Below are positions 47,030 through 58,390 of a stretch of DNA of 59,459 bases, in pieces (the stretch's first letter is position 1; every line of letters begins with the position of its first letter). The notes below the pieces were generated by a model, which was not told the DNA's origin, ran no database searches, and was given only the letters and a program-made list of their open reading frames with translations. Both the position numbers and the translations under genes were made by a program. This DNA is from Falciphora oryzae (Eukaryota; Ascomycota; Sordariomycetes; Magnaporthales; Magnaporthaceae): the NCBI GenBank assembly GCA_000733355.1, contig JNVV01000082.1, positions 1 through 59,459 of the forward strand, read 5' to 3'.

Positions 47030-47168
47030 ACGTAGTTCATCACCGAGTGGCGCACCCTCACCGAGTAGCGCACTTTAAATCTCATACTAAATGCCGTTTT
47101 TAACTTTTAATTAAATCGATCAATTTAACATAAAATTTTATAAAAATTTAATATGTGATATTTAACTA
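47030..47168 (+). mobile_element. MITE half, truncated
   Basis: Starts after TA 47028-47029 with acgtagttcatcaccgag and a doubled box, then follows the left arm of the palindromic MITE at 20615 until cut at the TA where the next element begins. Confidence 0.7.
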
Positions 47169-47170
47169 TA

Positions 47171-47480
47171 ACGTGGTTCACCAGTGAGCGACACAGACCA
47201 GCGAGCGACACACTTCAAAATCCTATACTAAACGGCGTTTTTCTTCGATTAAATAACTCGTTTAATTTGGAGCTAAATTCTACCAAAATTAAAACAGTTA
47301 TATTTAACTTTATAATAAATATAATATAATTTTTCCGCATTTTTATTATTGCCCCTTTTAGGTTAGTTTGCAACACTGTGTATTATACTGTGTAAAATAT
47401 GCAAAATATGAAAATTAACCTAAAAGAGGTAATAATAAAAATGTGGAAAAATTATATTATATTTATTATAAAGTTAAATA
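47171..47480 (+). mobile_element. Palindromic MITE, interrupted in its right arm
   Basis: Left end acgtggttcaccagtgag after TA 47169-47170, left arm, and the loop in the opposite orientation to the copy at 20615, then part of the right arm. It ends at TA 47481-47482, where P5 begins. The rest of the arm is not found after P5. Confidence 0.75.
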
Positions 47481-47482
47481 TA

Positions 47483-49344
47483 ACGTGGTTTACCACCGAG
47501 TGGATTAAACTACCGAATGGATCACCGACACGCGTCCACGCGTTAATTGAACTTCATCCACGAATATCTCCACGACAAACAATGGTGAACACAAGCGACG
47601 AAAGCAGGATCATTTTGGCCTTTTAAGCCATCAATTCGGATCCAAAGTTAAGCATCCGGGGCGCCGCTAAAATCTACGCGGTTAACTATTCGACTTTCGC
47701 CCGGCGCAAAAGCGGCCAACCTGCTCGACGCGATAGCGAGCCCAACTTTCGGAAATTGACGGAATCCGAAGAGGAAGCGCTTGTTAAGTACATACTCGAG
47801 CTGGATTCTCGCGCATTTCCTCCCCGGCCTTTTGGTGTTGAAGATATAGCCAACTGACTGCTCGCTGAACGCGACGCGCGCACCGTCGGAACCAACTAGG
47901 TCGCGAGGTTCGTTAAACGCCGCCCAGAGCTTAGTACGCGTTGGATTCGAAGGTACGATTACCAAAGGGCCAAATGCGAAAATCCTAAGCTCGTTTTTGC
48001 GTAATTCGACCTTGTGCGGAATATTATGGCTAAATATAGCATTTAAAATAACGACATTTATAATTTCGACGAAACCGGTTTCCTTATGGGCATAATCGCC
48101 GCCGTTATGGTTATTACAATATCGGAAGGCCGTGGCAAAACAAAGCTGGTTTAACCTGGCAATCGGGAATGGGCTATAATTATTTAAAGGGTTAATTGTT
48201 GCGGTTAGGCGATCCCTTTTTTTATTATCGTTAAAGGGCAGTATTACCTAACCAATTGGTATTCGGAAACCGATTTTCTACGCAATTAGGTTATCGCAAC
48301 GAGTTTTAACGGGTGGATTACGAACGAGCTTGGTTTGGAATGGATTTGGCATTTCGATAAACACATTGCATCGCGTACGAAAGGCACTTATCGTTTGTTA
48401 GTGCTAAACGGTTACGAAAGCTACCATTCGACGGATTTCGAGCTTTATTACTAGGAATATAACATTATTACGTTTTGCATGCTTCCGCATTCGTTTTATT
48501 TCCTTTAACCGTTTAACGTTAGGTGCTTTAGCTTAATAAAAAAGGCGTACGGTTAACAAATCGAAAACCTAATAAGGTTACACGTTAGTTACGTAACTAA
48601 AGTCGAGTTCCTTTCGGCGTTTAAAGCGGCATTTTTTAATTTTATAACCGAGGAAAATATCCGAGGAGGCTTTCGAAGGGCTAGCTTTGCTCCTTTTAAT
48701 CCGGATTCGGTTTTGGAAAAGCTGGATGTGAGGTTACGGATTCCAACTCCCCCGAAGACGCCTTTGAACGACCCCGAATTTTGGACTTCCAAAACGCCCC
48801 GGACAGTTAAGGAAGCAATTTCGCAATCCGAATATATCAAAACTCGGATTTCCAATTACTAAAGCAGCTTTCCGACATTTACGCTAGCGGTTGTAAATTA
48901 GTTTGCGAAAAGGGCGAAAGCAATTATGCATCGGGTTAACCTTTTGGAGGAAGAGTGCTTTAAGCTACGAAGGGCGAACGAGGCGCTAAGCAAACGCCGG
49001 AGGGCCAAAAAAACACGTGTTTAATTTGGAAGGTCATTTACTATCGACGAGGTACGAGATGTTTTGGACCAGTAGGAGCTAGATGGATAGCTACAGTAAG
49101 AAATGCGCGATTATGGGGGTTAAAAAAGGAGGGCGACGACAACTCGTCGGCGATGTGGCATTTGCGGCAAAACCGGATATAATGCGCGCACCTGTTAGGA
49201 GGAAGTAGAAATGTTTGATGTATATAGTTCCGAATAGTTTAAATGGATTGCTGGCGTTGTTGGGTTGGCATGCGAGTTAATTGTCCAAAGGTCAGAGTGT
49301 CGTGACCCATTCGCTAATATGACCCACTCGGTGATGAACCACGT
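47483..49344 (+). mobile_element. Pogo/Fot1-like DNA transposon P5, complete
   Basis: 1862 bp, TA at 47481-47482 and 49345-49346. Ends begin acgtggtttaccaccgag / acgtggttcatcaccgag with a box type shared with neither P2/P4 nor P3; related to P1. Confidence 0.95.
47582..49237 (+). pseudogene. DDE transposase with zinc knuckle (P5)
   Basis: 1656 bases from ATG 47582 to TAG 49235-49237. First catalytic residue Asp (FDETGF), second and third Asn (LNGYES, FNVRCF). The knuckle reads CGICGKTGYNARTC: His to Tyr. The N-terminus (SDESRI...) matches P1, not P2-P4, defining a second subfamily. Confidence 0.85.
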
Positions 49345-49360
49345 TATTTATTTATATAAA

Positions 49361-49512
49361 AAATGACTTTTAATGACTTTGAAAGTTACTAAAGTCAGTT
49401 AAAAGTCAGTCATTAAAAGTTAAAGTCACTGCCCTGACTTTGAAAGTCAGTCACAGTCAGGGTGATGACTTGACTGACTGACTTTTTTCCGAACCCTGCC
49501 AGCAGTGACTGA
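49361..49512. repeat. GTCA/TGAC-rich simple-sequence stretch
   Basis: The tetramer GTCA or its complement TGAC recurs many times with AAAG spacers, in both orientations. No fixed period. Coding unlikely. Confidence 0.6.
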
Positions 49513-49765
49513 AAGCAAGGTATTCTTTCCGGAATTCGGTACTGGTATCTTTGTTATTCACCAGCTTGACGATCTCCGGCGGAGTCCCAAGCTCCCAATT
49601 TACACCTCCATAAACGTATATCATGCGCTCGGGTGGCTCGTAGGGTGCGTTCCCGGCACCCTGGCAGAGCTCGTGATTGTTCCTGCACATGGAAAGCCAC
49701 TCTTTGCCAGCTTGAGATTAGGCCAGGCGAAAACCCACCCACGAGTACCCATTTCAACCCGTGGG
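49513..49765. other. Unassigned, unmutated-looking spacer
   Basis: Lower TpA content than its neighbours. A minus frame (49690-49457) is open but has no recognisable motif. It ends where the LINE-alpha 3' UTR begins. Confidence 0.3.
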
Positions 49766-49975
49766 TTATTAGGACCAACAGTAAGCTCGTTTGTCCCCCG
49801 CACCTCCGGCCGGGCCCAGGGGGGTCCCGAGGACCTCCCCGCCCAAACCCGTCCTTACCCCCGTTTCCGGCAAACTCGCCGGCCGAACGTACAACTACCA
49901 CCCGCAGCGCTTCACAATGCCCCGGCATATATATACGCCTTACCGCCGATCGCCCGCTCACCAACAAGGAGCGCC
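49766..49975 (+). mobile_element. LINE-alpha 3' UTR, left part, split by Gypsy-D
   Basis: Matches 4525-4712 in the same order and breaks at ggagcgcc. The right part resumes at 56643; joining the two after removing Gypsy-D restores the sequence of intact copies. Confidence 0.8.
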
Positions 49976-50459
49976 TGTAACAAACGGCGGCCTCCTTAAA
50001 GAAGGGAGGTCACGTTTGAAGGGAAAAAGGGGGATCTCAAAGGTTCAGCAACTCAACAGTCTGGTTTGTGCAAAGCTCGACAAGCTAATGATAACAAAAA
50101 ACAAGAAACGATTGCTTGGCCTTCGAACTCCCTTTATAAAGGGTCCTGCAGGCCCTTTTTATGCACAGCCTCCCAGCCACCCCTCGGCTGCCGTCGGTAA
50201 AGTCTTTTCCTCCATAATGCCCGTCCGGGCTAGCTGTGCTTTAGTGCGTTATGGTTTGGAACAACATGCCACTAACCCTTTGGTTTGGAACAATATGCCA
50301 CTAATCCTTTAGTTTGGAACAATATGCCACTGACCTCCTGGTTTGGAACAACATGCCATTTTGGCGTACGCCCTTTTAGCTACTACCAGAATCCCCTTTT
50401 AAGGCTACCGGTGGCGGTCCTTAGGGTTGCTGATCGTGGTTGCGGATCGGGGTGTTATA
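49976..50459 (-). repeat. Gypsy-D 3' LTR
   Basis: On the plus strand TGTAACAAAC to GTGTTATA, the final CA changed to TA. Contains four copies of a 29-bp repeat. Confidence 0.95.
50253..50365. repeat. 29-bp tandem repeat inside the Gypsy-D LTR
   Basis: Units begin at 50253, 50282, 50311 and 50340 with ggtttggaacaacatgccac or variants; the last is partial. The other LTR has the same array near 56428-56540. Confidence 0.85.
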
Positions 50460-50559
50460 ACTATTCCCCTTTTAAAAAGGCTGTTTTCGGCTTTCAACCT
50501 TCTCCTTTTTTTTCCTAATGCAACGATAAGTTTTCGTAGATTTGCAAGGGCGTTAACCG

Positions 50560-53500
50560 TCTTTTTTCCTTTCGTTTAAGGGTGGGCGCTGGTTTTTAGT
50601 AAAACCTTTGGAAAAGGATGACCAATTTAGCGATTTTTAGGGCTCCTTTTTACTGTTTGGCTCCACGTCTTAGAGCTTGCGGATCTTTTAGTTCCTTCGA
50701 CTTTGGGCCTTTTAAAAGGCTCGCATTTTCGCGGGTGCGTTTTGGAAGTGCTCCTTTAGTTCCCAAATGTTATATTTTGCCGGCTAGTCCTTTCATTTAA
50801 TTAGGTAGTACTTTTTGCTTTTAATGTAGCCTTCGTCCCGTACCTTTTCGATTTCCCATTCGTTTTAGTCGTTTTCGTATTCGGGCATAGGCAGCGGCAC
50901 CTCGTTTCCTTGTTTTTTAGTAATGTACCGTTCGAAATATTACATAGGGAAAACGTCGTACAAACGGCGGTAGTGCTTGGGAAGTGCCAATCGGTAGGCC
51001 TGCTAACCGATGCGTTCGGTGATCCGAAAGAGGCCGATTTATCTAGGTGCTAACTTTTTGTTTTTTAACCGCAGGTTTTTCGTAAATAACTTTACCAAAT
51101 TTCCAATTGCGAATTGTATAAGGATATAGTTTTTATTATAATATTTAGCTAACCGTTTTTATATTTATAATAACGTTTTTTTAAATTTTTTACGCATTGC
51201 GTAAAGCCGTTCGATACGGTTTTTTACTACGGGTACTTTCCCTTTAAGGATATCGTCCGCGATATTAATCCGTATTTCGCAATCCGATCCGTATAAAAAG
51301 TAAAATAGCGAATACTTTATGGTAAAGTTTCTGTTATTGTTATAAACGTACGTTACTAATAGTAGCAGTAATGCCCAAAAATTTTCCGAACCAGCGTAGT
51401 AATTGCGGAAGTAATCCTCGATCACACGATTTAAGACTTCCGTTTGCCCGTCCGTTTAAGGATGGTAAGCGGCTAACATGCGTTTTTTAATAATTTGGTG
51501 TTTGCATATTTCCTTTTAAAAGGTACTGGTAATGCGGCTATCCCGATCGCTAACGATATTTTTAAAAGTGCCGAATACGTATTCGATACGCTCGAAAAAC
51601 AGTTTTGCGAACTATCCGGCGCTTATATCCATTTATGTAGGAATAAGCACTACGTATTTAGTTAACCGGCATACGACGACGAAAATCGCGTTAAAAATTT
51701 AACCACTCGCCGTCCTGCTTTTAGGTAAGCCAGTTACCTAATTTAAAAAAATCTTTTTTATAAGCTATCCGTTTTTTAGCGGTAATAAGGGTTTAAATTT
51801 GCCGTAAGGTTTGTAACGATAAATCGCTTTCCTTTAGCACTAAGGGCACGATTCTACATATGCAGTAACATCCCTTTTAACCTTATCCTACCAAAAAAAG
51901 CGCTGGATTAAATTTAGGGTTTTAGCTACGCCCTAATAACCGGCTCCTAAAAAATCGTAAAATTGTTTTAAAATTTCAGTCCTTAAAGTTTCGTTTGCAA
52001 AGACATAAACCTAATTTCCCCGGAAAATTAACTCGTTACCGTTAGTTAAATGGAAATACGATGCTTTTCGCTACCGAAGCGTCGTTTTAATATTTCGGTA
52101 CGGTGCGGTATATTTCGCGTTAAATACTAGCAGGCGGGGCTTTTTAACTTTTGTTAGCCTTTTAAGCAAATTTATGCTCGCCGGATCCCGCTTTTGTACG
52201 TCCCCAATTTATTTTTTTAGCGACGTTAAAATCCTTTTAAAAAAGTCCGATACGTTGCTTTTAAGCTAATTTAAAGCGGTACGTACCTTTTAGCAAATGA
52301 CAAATTGCACCTGTAGGGTATGGATAACTTTAAAGGTGTTTAAATCGTTGGTTAACGTAAATTATGCCAAACGTACGCTGTCCCGCTCGCTTCGCCGGTT
52401 AAAAATAAAGTTTCTGGGGGATCGCTCGTTAGGTGCGCTTTTTGCGCTTACTGGTTAGGGGGGTTTATTGGGCGTTATTCCTTCGGTAATGTCCTTTATT
52501 GCGTGCTATTTATAACTAAACACGTTTTTCCAACCCATTTTATTAAATAGCGTCGGTAAAAGCTTTTTAATAAAAATTTCCTATTTTTCCTTTTAACCGT
52601 CTATATAATCCGGTTAACGAAATGGAACGTCCGCCGGGTTTAAAAACCTTGGCCGGTATTTGATTTCGAAGTCGTACGGCGCCAATTGTAGTAGCTAGCG
52701 TGCTTAACGTCCGTTTAAGCGCTTCTGTTTTATAAAAGCCTTTAGGTTTTTATAATCCGAAAATACCTTTATAGTTTGCGCTTTTTTAAAATAATATCGC
52801 TAATGGCGAAAACTTCCCACTATTGCGAAAAGTTCCTTATCGTATATAAAGTACCGGATTTCGGCCCCTTTAAACTTTTGGGACCAAAAGGCTATAGGGT
52901 GCCACTGGTCGCCGTGCTTTTGCGATAAAATGCCTGCCCTAGCAAAATCGGAAGCATCCGTTTCCAACCGCAAAAATAAACGCGGGTCGTAATGCCGTAG
53001 CACTGGCGCGGTTATAAAAGCGTTAATTAGGCCCTCGAACGCTTACTGCTATAATTCCTGCCAATAATAGCCTATTTGGCCTAGCTTACGTCCGTTTTTT
53101 ATCCTTTGCAAAAAGTCGTACAAAGGCTTCGCTATGCGGGAAAAGCCGTAAATAAATCGTCGGTAAAAATTGCAAAATCCAATAAAAATTTAAATATTTT
53201 TATACGTACGAAATAAATAGTTAATCCATTCGCAAACGACTTGGATACGCGTAAGGTCCATTTTAAACCTTTCGGTATTAACGATAAAACTTAAAAACTT
53301 AAGTTCCTGCTGGAAAAAGGTGCACTTTTCGGGTTGGCGTAAAGCTCGAAAGCGCGAAATCGATCCAAAACTAATTTTAAATAATGCTAATATTCCTTTT
53401 CGCTATTGGAATAAATAAGGATATCGTTTAAATAGACGATAACGAAATCGTTTATTAAACTTCGTAAAGCCCGGTTAATATAGCTTTAAAACGATACTAA

Positions 53501-54740
53501 GGCGTTGGTAAGCCCGAAAAATAGCACAAGGTATTCGTAATGCCCGTATTTAGTGCGGAACGCGGTTTTCCACTCGTCGCCTTTTTTAATGCGAAATCGA
53601 TAATAAGCGTTAACGAGGTCGATTTTGGAAAAGCATTTGGTACCGTTTAACCGGTCGAGCATTTCCTTAATAAATGGAAGGGGTGCTTTATTTTTAATAG
53701 TAATATCGTTTAGCCCTCGGTAATCAACGCATAAACGCAACGTGCCATCCTTTTTAGGGACAAAAATAACAGGTGCTTTTGCGGGTAATTGCGATTCGCG
53801 GATAATGCTTTGTGCGAAGGCATTAGCGAGGTACTCCCGAAGCGCTTCGGACTTAGCGGGAGATAGGTGATAGATTTGTTTCTACGGGGGCTTTTTGCCC
53901 GGGATTAAATCGATGGCGTGGTTACCGTAGCTATGCTTCGGAAGCATTTTTCCTTTGCGGACGTCGAATACGTCGGAATAGCTTTTTCGGAAGCTTATAA
54001 GGACGTTCCTTAAATCCGGCGGTTCGTCCGGAAGGTTTTCAAACGAATCGTCCTTTTCGGGGACGATAAAAGGGTTAAAGCGAATAAAACAAACAAATAT
54101 ACGATCCTTTATTTAAAGTTTTTTTCGGAATTAGTATGCGGATAATTAATAAATGCGCGGGCGTTGGTTAAAACGCCAAGTTCTTTCGGCCGGGTAAAGG
54201 TCCATAGCCAGTTCCTGCATTAATAGCATACTTACGAGGATAAGGGCGTTTACCAGGTTCCGATCGATAGTAAAAAACGGCCGGATAACTTTTACCGGGG
54301 TGCCGTATTAGTTACAAAGGTTTAGGCGTAGGTGATAAATACCGTAGGTCCTTACACCTTAATCACCTACAGCGGTTAAAATAAAAAATTGGTAGTCGTG
54401 CTTGGGACGGCTGCAAAGCTAATATCCCAAAGATTTGCAAAAGGTGATAGAAACTGTATTCACTTCGGCAAACGTATTTAAACCGATTTCGACCTTAACT
54501 TTTAAACCGCCGTTGGGAGCGCTAACGGTCCTTTTAGTAACGAGCGCAGGGGCTATGCGAAGCTGGTCGTTACGGAACACCGGTACGGGGATAACCAGGT
54601 TCCCTTTTAATTTTTTTAGCGCTTATCGCTTAGCTCCTTTCCGTCCTCCTCCTCCTTTTTACGCTTTAAAAAATTAACCTTAGCTTTTCCGTCCGGAAAA
54701 GGCTCGCTATCCTTAATTAGGGGCTTAGTAGCAGAAAAGG
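50560..54740 (-). pseudogene. Gypsy-D pol: PR, RT, RNase H, IN, chromodomain
   Basis: RT with DYRGLN near 53725 and YLND at 53423-53434 (Asn at 53426 in place of Asp). RNase H with ETDASDF near 52960. Integrase end with GQTEVLN near 51440 and a C-terminal region to 51165. Chromodomain near 50890-50750 (EWEIEKV). Dense TAA/TAG stops. Confidence 0.85.
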
Positions 54741-55990
54741 AGCTTTTACAATTTTTCGCCATATAGTTAGGCTTGCCACATTTCATGCATACGTTTTTAT
54801 CCCAACGTCGTTAGCGTTCGGTAGGTAAAAGTGTCGTGCGTCCGTTGCCCCTATTAGGACGTTAATCGCGCCCTTCCTGCCTGCTTCGGGGTTTATACTT
54901 CCCGTCCTTATCCTTATTCGATTCCTTTTAATCCTTTTTATTAGAAAATTTTTAGGAATCTTTTTTTTCGTCGTACGGGGCGCGGGCACCTGTACCTAAA
55001 GTATCCTAAAAGATTTGGGTTATAGCGATAAAGTCCTCCAAAATCTCTGCTTTGTAATGCATTCCACGGGTAATTTGAACTTTTAAAACGGGGACCAAAC
55101 GGACCACGTAACCGTTAATGTTTGCTACTTATCCTACTTCGCCGCACACGCGTCGGTACCGTACTACGAAAACACCGGGGTCCTCGTTATTCTTTTGCAT
55201 AAGTTATTGCAAATCGTTAGTAGCCCGAAAGAATAAAAAATCTCCTCGCAATATGGTATTACGGAGCTATCGTATAAATTTGCGCCAATGCAAGCCCAAA
55301 ATGGGGTTAGCTTTGCGCGAGCCGTTATAAGCGGAATTAAGGTCGCTATTAAAGGTTCCAACAGCGGCTACGATACGTAATCTGGCCGTAGTAAAACCGT
55401 TAAAGTTAGCTTCGAAAGTAAAGTCGAACTTGCTTTCCTAATGGTCGAAATCCTATATTAAGCTTGGGAGCTTCAATTCGGGCATTTTCCATAAAATCTT
55501 ATGGCTGCCTTTATCCTTTTCGTACGAAAAAAAGGTATCGTCTTCCTCGTCGTCGTCCCTAACCAAGGAATAATATAATGGTGCCCGGGGTGCTAACTGG
55601 TTAGCAGGTCCTTCTAACGGGCGGTTAATCTCCTAGCTATGTTGCTAAAAGGTCGAAGCTCGAAAACGAAGCTAAAGTTGGGGCTAAGGGTGATCCGGAT
55701 CGTTTGAATCGTTTGGGAAGCTAAAAGCCTCGCGCACTGCCTTCCGTTCGATTAAAGCTTTTTTGGAATTGTAATAAAATTTTAATGGGAACGCAATTAC
55801 GTAAAACGTAGTAAGCGAGCTAGGAACGGGTATAAAAAGCAACGTTATAAATGCTAAACTCGGGGTAACCTTTAAGGTTATTAGGGGTAGGTTGCTCGCG
55901 TTTTGGGGGCAGGGTGGATAACCTTGTTTTTGGATCCTCGTCCCGTCCGGCGTCGTTAACCTCGATAAAGTCGCTAAAGTCAGATATGGT
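54741..55990 (-). pseudogene. Gypsy-D gag
   Basis: The zinc knuckle at 54748-54789 reads CMKCGKPNYMAKNC, with Tyr (54763-54765) where the His should be. The upstream part is AT-rich and broken by stops. Start codon not fixed. Confidence 0.6.
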
Positions 55991-56033
55991 GCCTAATAAA
56001 TGCTAAAGGTTTAAATAAAGGAAGCAATCGAAT

Positions 56034-56637
56034 TGTAACAAACGGCGGCCTCTTTAAAGAAGGGAGGTCACGTCTAAAAGGAAAAAGGGGGATCTCAAAG
56101 GTTTAGCAACTCAATAGTCTAGTTTGTGCAAAGTTCGACAAGCTAATTGTCACGGGACAAGACCAAGGTTGTACCACGTGCACCACGAAGGCAAAAGAGG
56201 AACGTTGTTGTAGCTGGGACTACAACCGTGCGAGGTCCTTATTAAGGGATCGCACCGTGACACTAATGATTATAAGAAATAAAAAACGATTGCTTAGCTT
56301 TCGAACTCCCTTTATAGGGGGTCCTACAAGCCCTTTTTATGCACAGCCTCCCAACCACCCCTCGGCTGCCGTCGGCAGAGTTTCCTCCTCTATGATGCCC
56401 GTCCGGGCTGGCTATGCTTTGGTGCGTTATGGTCTGGAACAATATGCCATTAACCCTTTGGTTTGGAACAACATGCCACTGATCCTCTAGTTTGGAACAA
56501 CATGCCACTAACCTCCTGGTTTGGAACAACATGCCATTTTAGCGTACGCCCTTTTAGCCACTACCGGAGTCCCCCCTTGAAGCTACCAGTGGCGGTCCTT
56601 AGGGCTGCTGATCGTGGCTGCGGATCGGGGTGTTACA
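56034..56637 (-). repeat. Gypsy-D 5' LTR with a small insertion
   Basis: Same sequence as 49976-50459 plus the 120 bases contributed by the element at 56148-56262 and its duplicate. Confidence 0.95.
56148..56262. mobile_element. 115-bp mini-element with 8-bp inverted ends
   Basis: Ends TGTCACGG and CCGTGACA are perfect inverted repeats; duplication ctaat at 56143-56147 and 56263-56267. The other Gypsy-D LTR lacks it. Could be a very short solo LTR (TG...CA) or a minimal terminal-repeat element. It contains gcaccacgaaggc, also found at the 5' end of the tRNA-like sequence (minus strand, 11802-11814). Confidence 0.8.
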
Positions 56638-56642
56638 GCGCC

Positions 56643-56814
56643 GGAATGCGGCCCGACCTCCGTGTGCCTACGGGTTTAATCTGTTAGCCGCCATAACAGC
56701 AACATGTAGCCTAGTGTCAAGCTTAGGTAGCGCTAGCACGTAATATGCCCCTTGGGAGGCAGGGACTGGTAGATCCCGATTTATTAACGTTAAATAAACT
56801 CTCTCTCTCTCTCT
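56643..56814 (+). mobile_element. LINE-alpha 3' UTR, right part, with (CT)8 tail
   Basis: Continues the UTR from 49975. CT run at 56799-56814, followed within a few bases by a 5'-truncated LINE-alpha copy. Confidence 0.8.
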
Positions 56815-56815
56815 T

Positions 56816-58390
56816 TAACCCGTGGGTCCCCCAGCGGTTACGGCGGAAGGCCTTACCATACAACAAGCTACAGGAGCTTTACGGTGGTTAGGGGTCCTTT
56901 TTGATCCACGGCTTAATTTCGGCCCGCACGTCAACCACAGGGTTGCAAAAGCCCAAAGCGTTGCCAACCACCTCTGGAGGCTTACGAACTCGATAGGGGG
57001 GATACCGGCACACTCGGTACATAAAGCCGTTACAACAGTTATAATCCCTACGGCTTTATACAGGGCCGAAATGTGGTATAGGGGCAAAACCAAACCACAC
57101 CCGTATAAGCCGGCACAACAGCAAAGTACCCGGCAAAGCCATTTAGTCGAGCGGGTTGATAAAGCCCTACAAGCGTCCCTCCGGGCAGTAGTACCAGCTT
57201 GGAAAACCATACCGATAAACGCTTTGCATTACGAATCCGGCATTCCCGGCGCCGAAGCCCTTTTGGAACAAGCACGTCTCCGTTTTGCGGCCCGCATAAA
57301 AACGGTTCCGGAGGATCACCCCTTGGCCGCAGCGGCTAAGCCGATTTTCAATGCCCGGGGGCCTAGGGCAGGCCTGCCCGGCAGGCTTACGACCTCGTTG
57401 CAAAGGACAGCCGGACTCCTCCCGGCCTGCACTCGCCCGGCCTACCTCCCTTACAAATATACGGGGTTCACGGTGGCTACACAAGAAAAGCAAACAGCCG
57501 CCAAAGCATTTATGACGTGGCTTCGCACCCTCCCCCCTACCGACGTTATAATATATAGCGATAGTTCTAAAGCGGAAAACGGGGCAGTTGGTTACGGCTG
57601 GGTAATCCACCAAACCGGCCAACGCAAACTTTCCAGGCACGGCCGGCTGGCGCACCCGGCGGAAATGTTCGACGGCGAAGCGGAAAGGGGCCGGATAAGC
57701 CTCCGTAAAGCCGTTCGGAGCTTCCGCAACTGCACTTTCCACTTGTGCCTTAATAACACCTCGGCGGCTAACGGCTTTTTAAGCACGGCCCCCGACAGCT
57801 CACAAAGGGCCTTTAAAAAAGTCCATTACTTTATAGATAAATACCGGGTACACGTCCGTTGGTCCCCGGGCCACACGGGAATCCCCGGGAACGAAAAGGC
57901 CGATACCGAAGCAAAACTGGGATCGGCTCTACCGATACCCCAACACTCCAAACCAACGGTGGCCGGAATAAAGGCTTTAGCCCGGAAAATAGCCCGGGAT
58001 GCCCGAACCGCCTGGTTCGAAAACAACCTACCTGACCGGTACAAAGCTATAGGCCTCCCGCCGGCACCACGGCCTGCACCCGAAACTTTACAGCTGCACC
58101 GGAAGGTGTTACAGCGGCTAATAGCCGCACGTACAAAGCACGGGGATTTCGACTAGTACCACCGAAAGTTCCAGCACGAAAACGACAACCCGTGCCGGTG
58201 CGGAAAAAACAAATCCCCCTCCCACCCTGTATATTGCAGGCTGGCTAGGGCGGCAAAAAACAAATGGCCCATAACGAACCCCTCCCCGGCTTTTAATAAG
58301 CCCGGATATTGGAAACGGCTATTACAAAAGCCTTTCCTTTTTGCTTCGTTTGTTAAAGCTACCAATTATTACACTATCGCTAGGCGATAG
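56816..58390 (+). pseudogene. LINE-alpha ORF2: end of RT, RNase H, zinc motif
   Basis: Open from 56822 to TAG 58154, then on to the natural stop 58388-58390. It starts inside the RT (AVTAEGLTI). RNase H at about 57540-57910: first Asp in YSDSS, Glu in FDGEAE, the third site LCLNN (Asn for Asp), and GNEKAD. The single internal stop TAG (58154-58156) is Trp in the copy at 4213, so TGG to TAG. The Cys/His cluster follows. One of the best preserved coding sequences in the window. Confidence 0.9.

Larger units (their letters stand above)
49976..56637 (-). mobile_element. Gypsy-D LTR retrotransposon, full length
   Basis: 6662 bp on the minus strand, duplication gcgcc (49971-49975, 56638-56642). 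LTRs are 484 bp, the right one enlarged to 604 bp by a 115-bp insert and its duplicate. Encodes gag, PR, RT, RNase H, integrase and a chromodomain. Confidence 0.95.

Noticed and set aside
49457..49690. Small host gene on the minus strand
   Set aside because: Open frame but no motif, no clear start context, and it runs into the GTCA-rich repeat.
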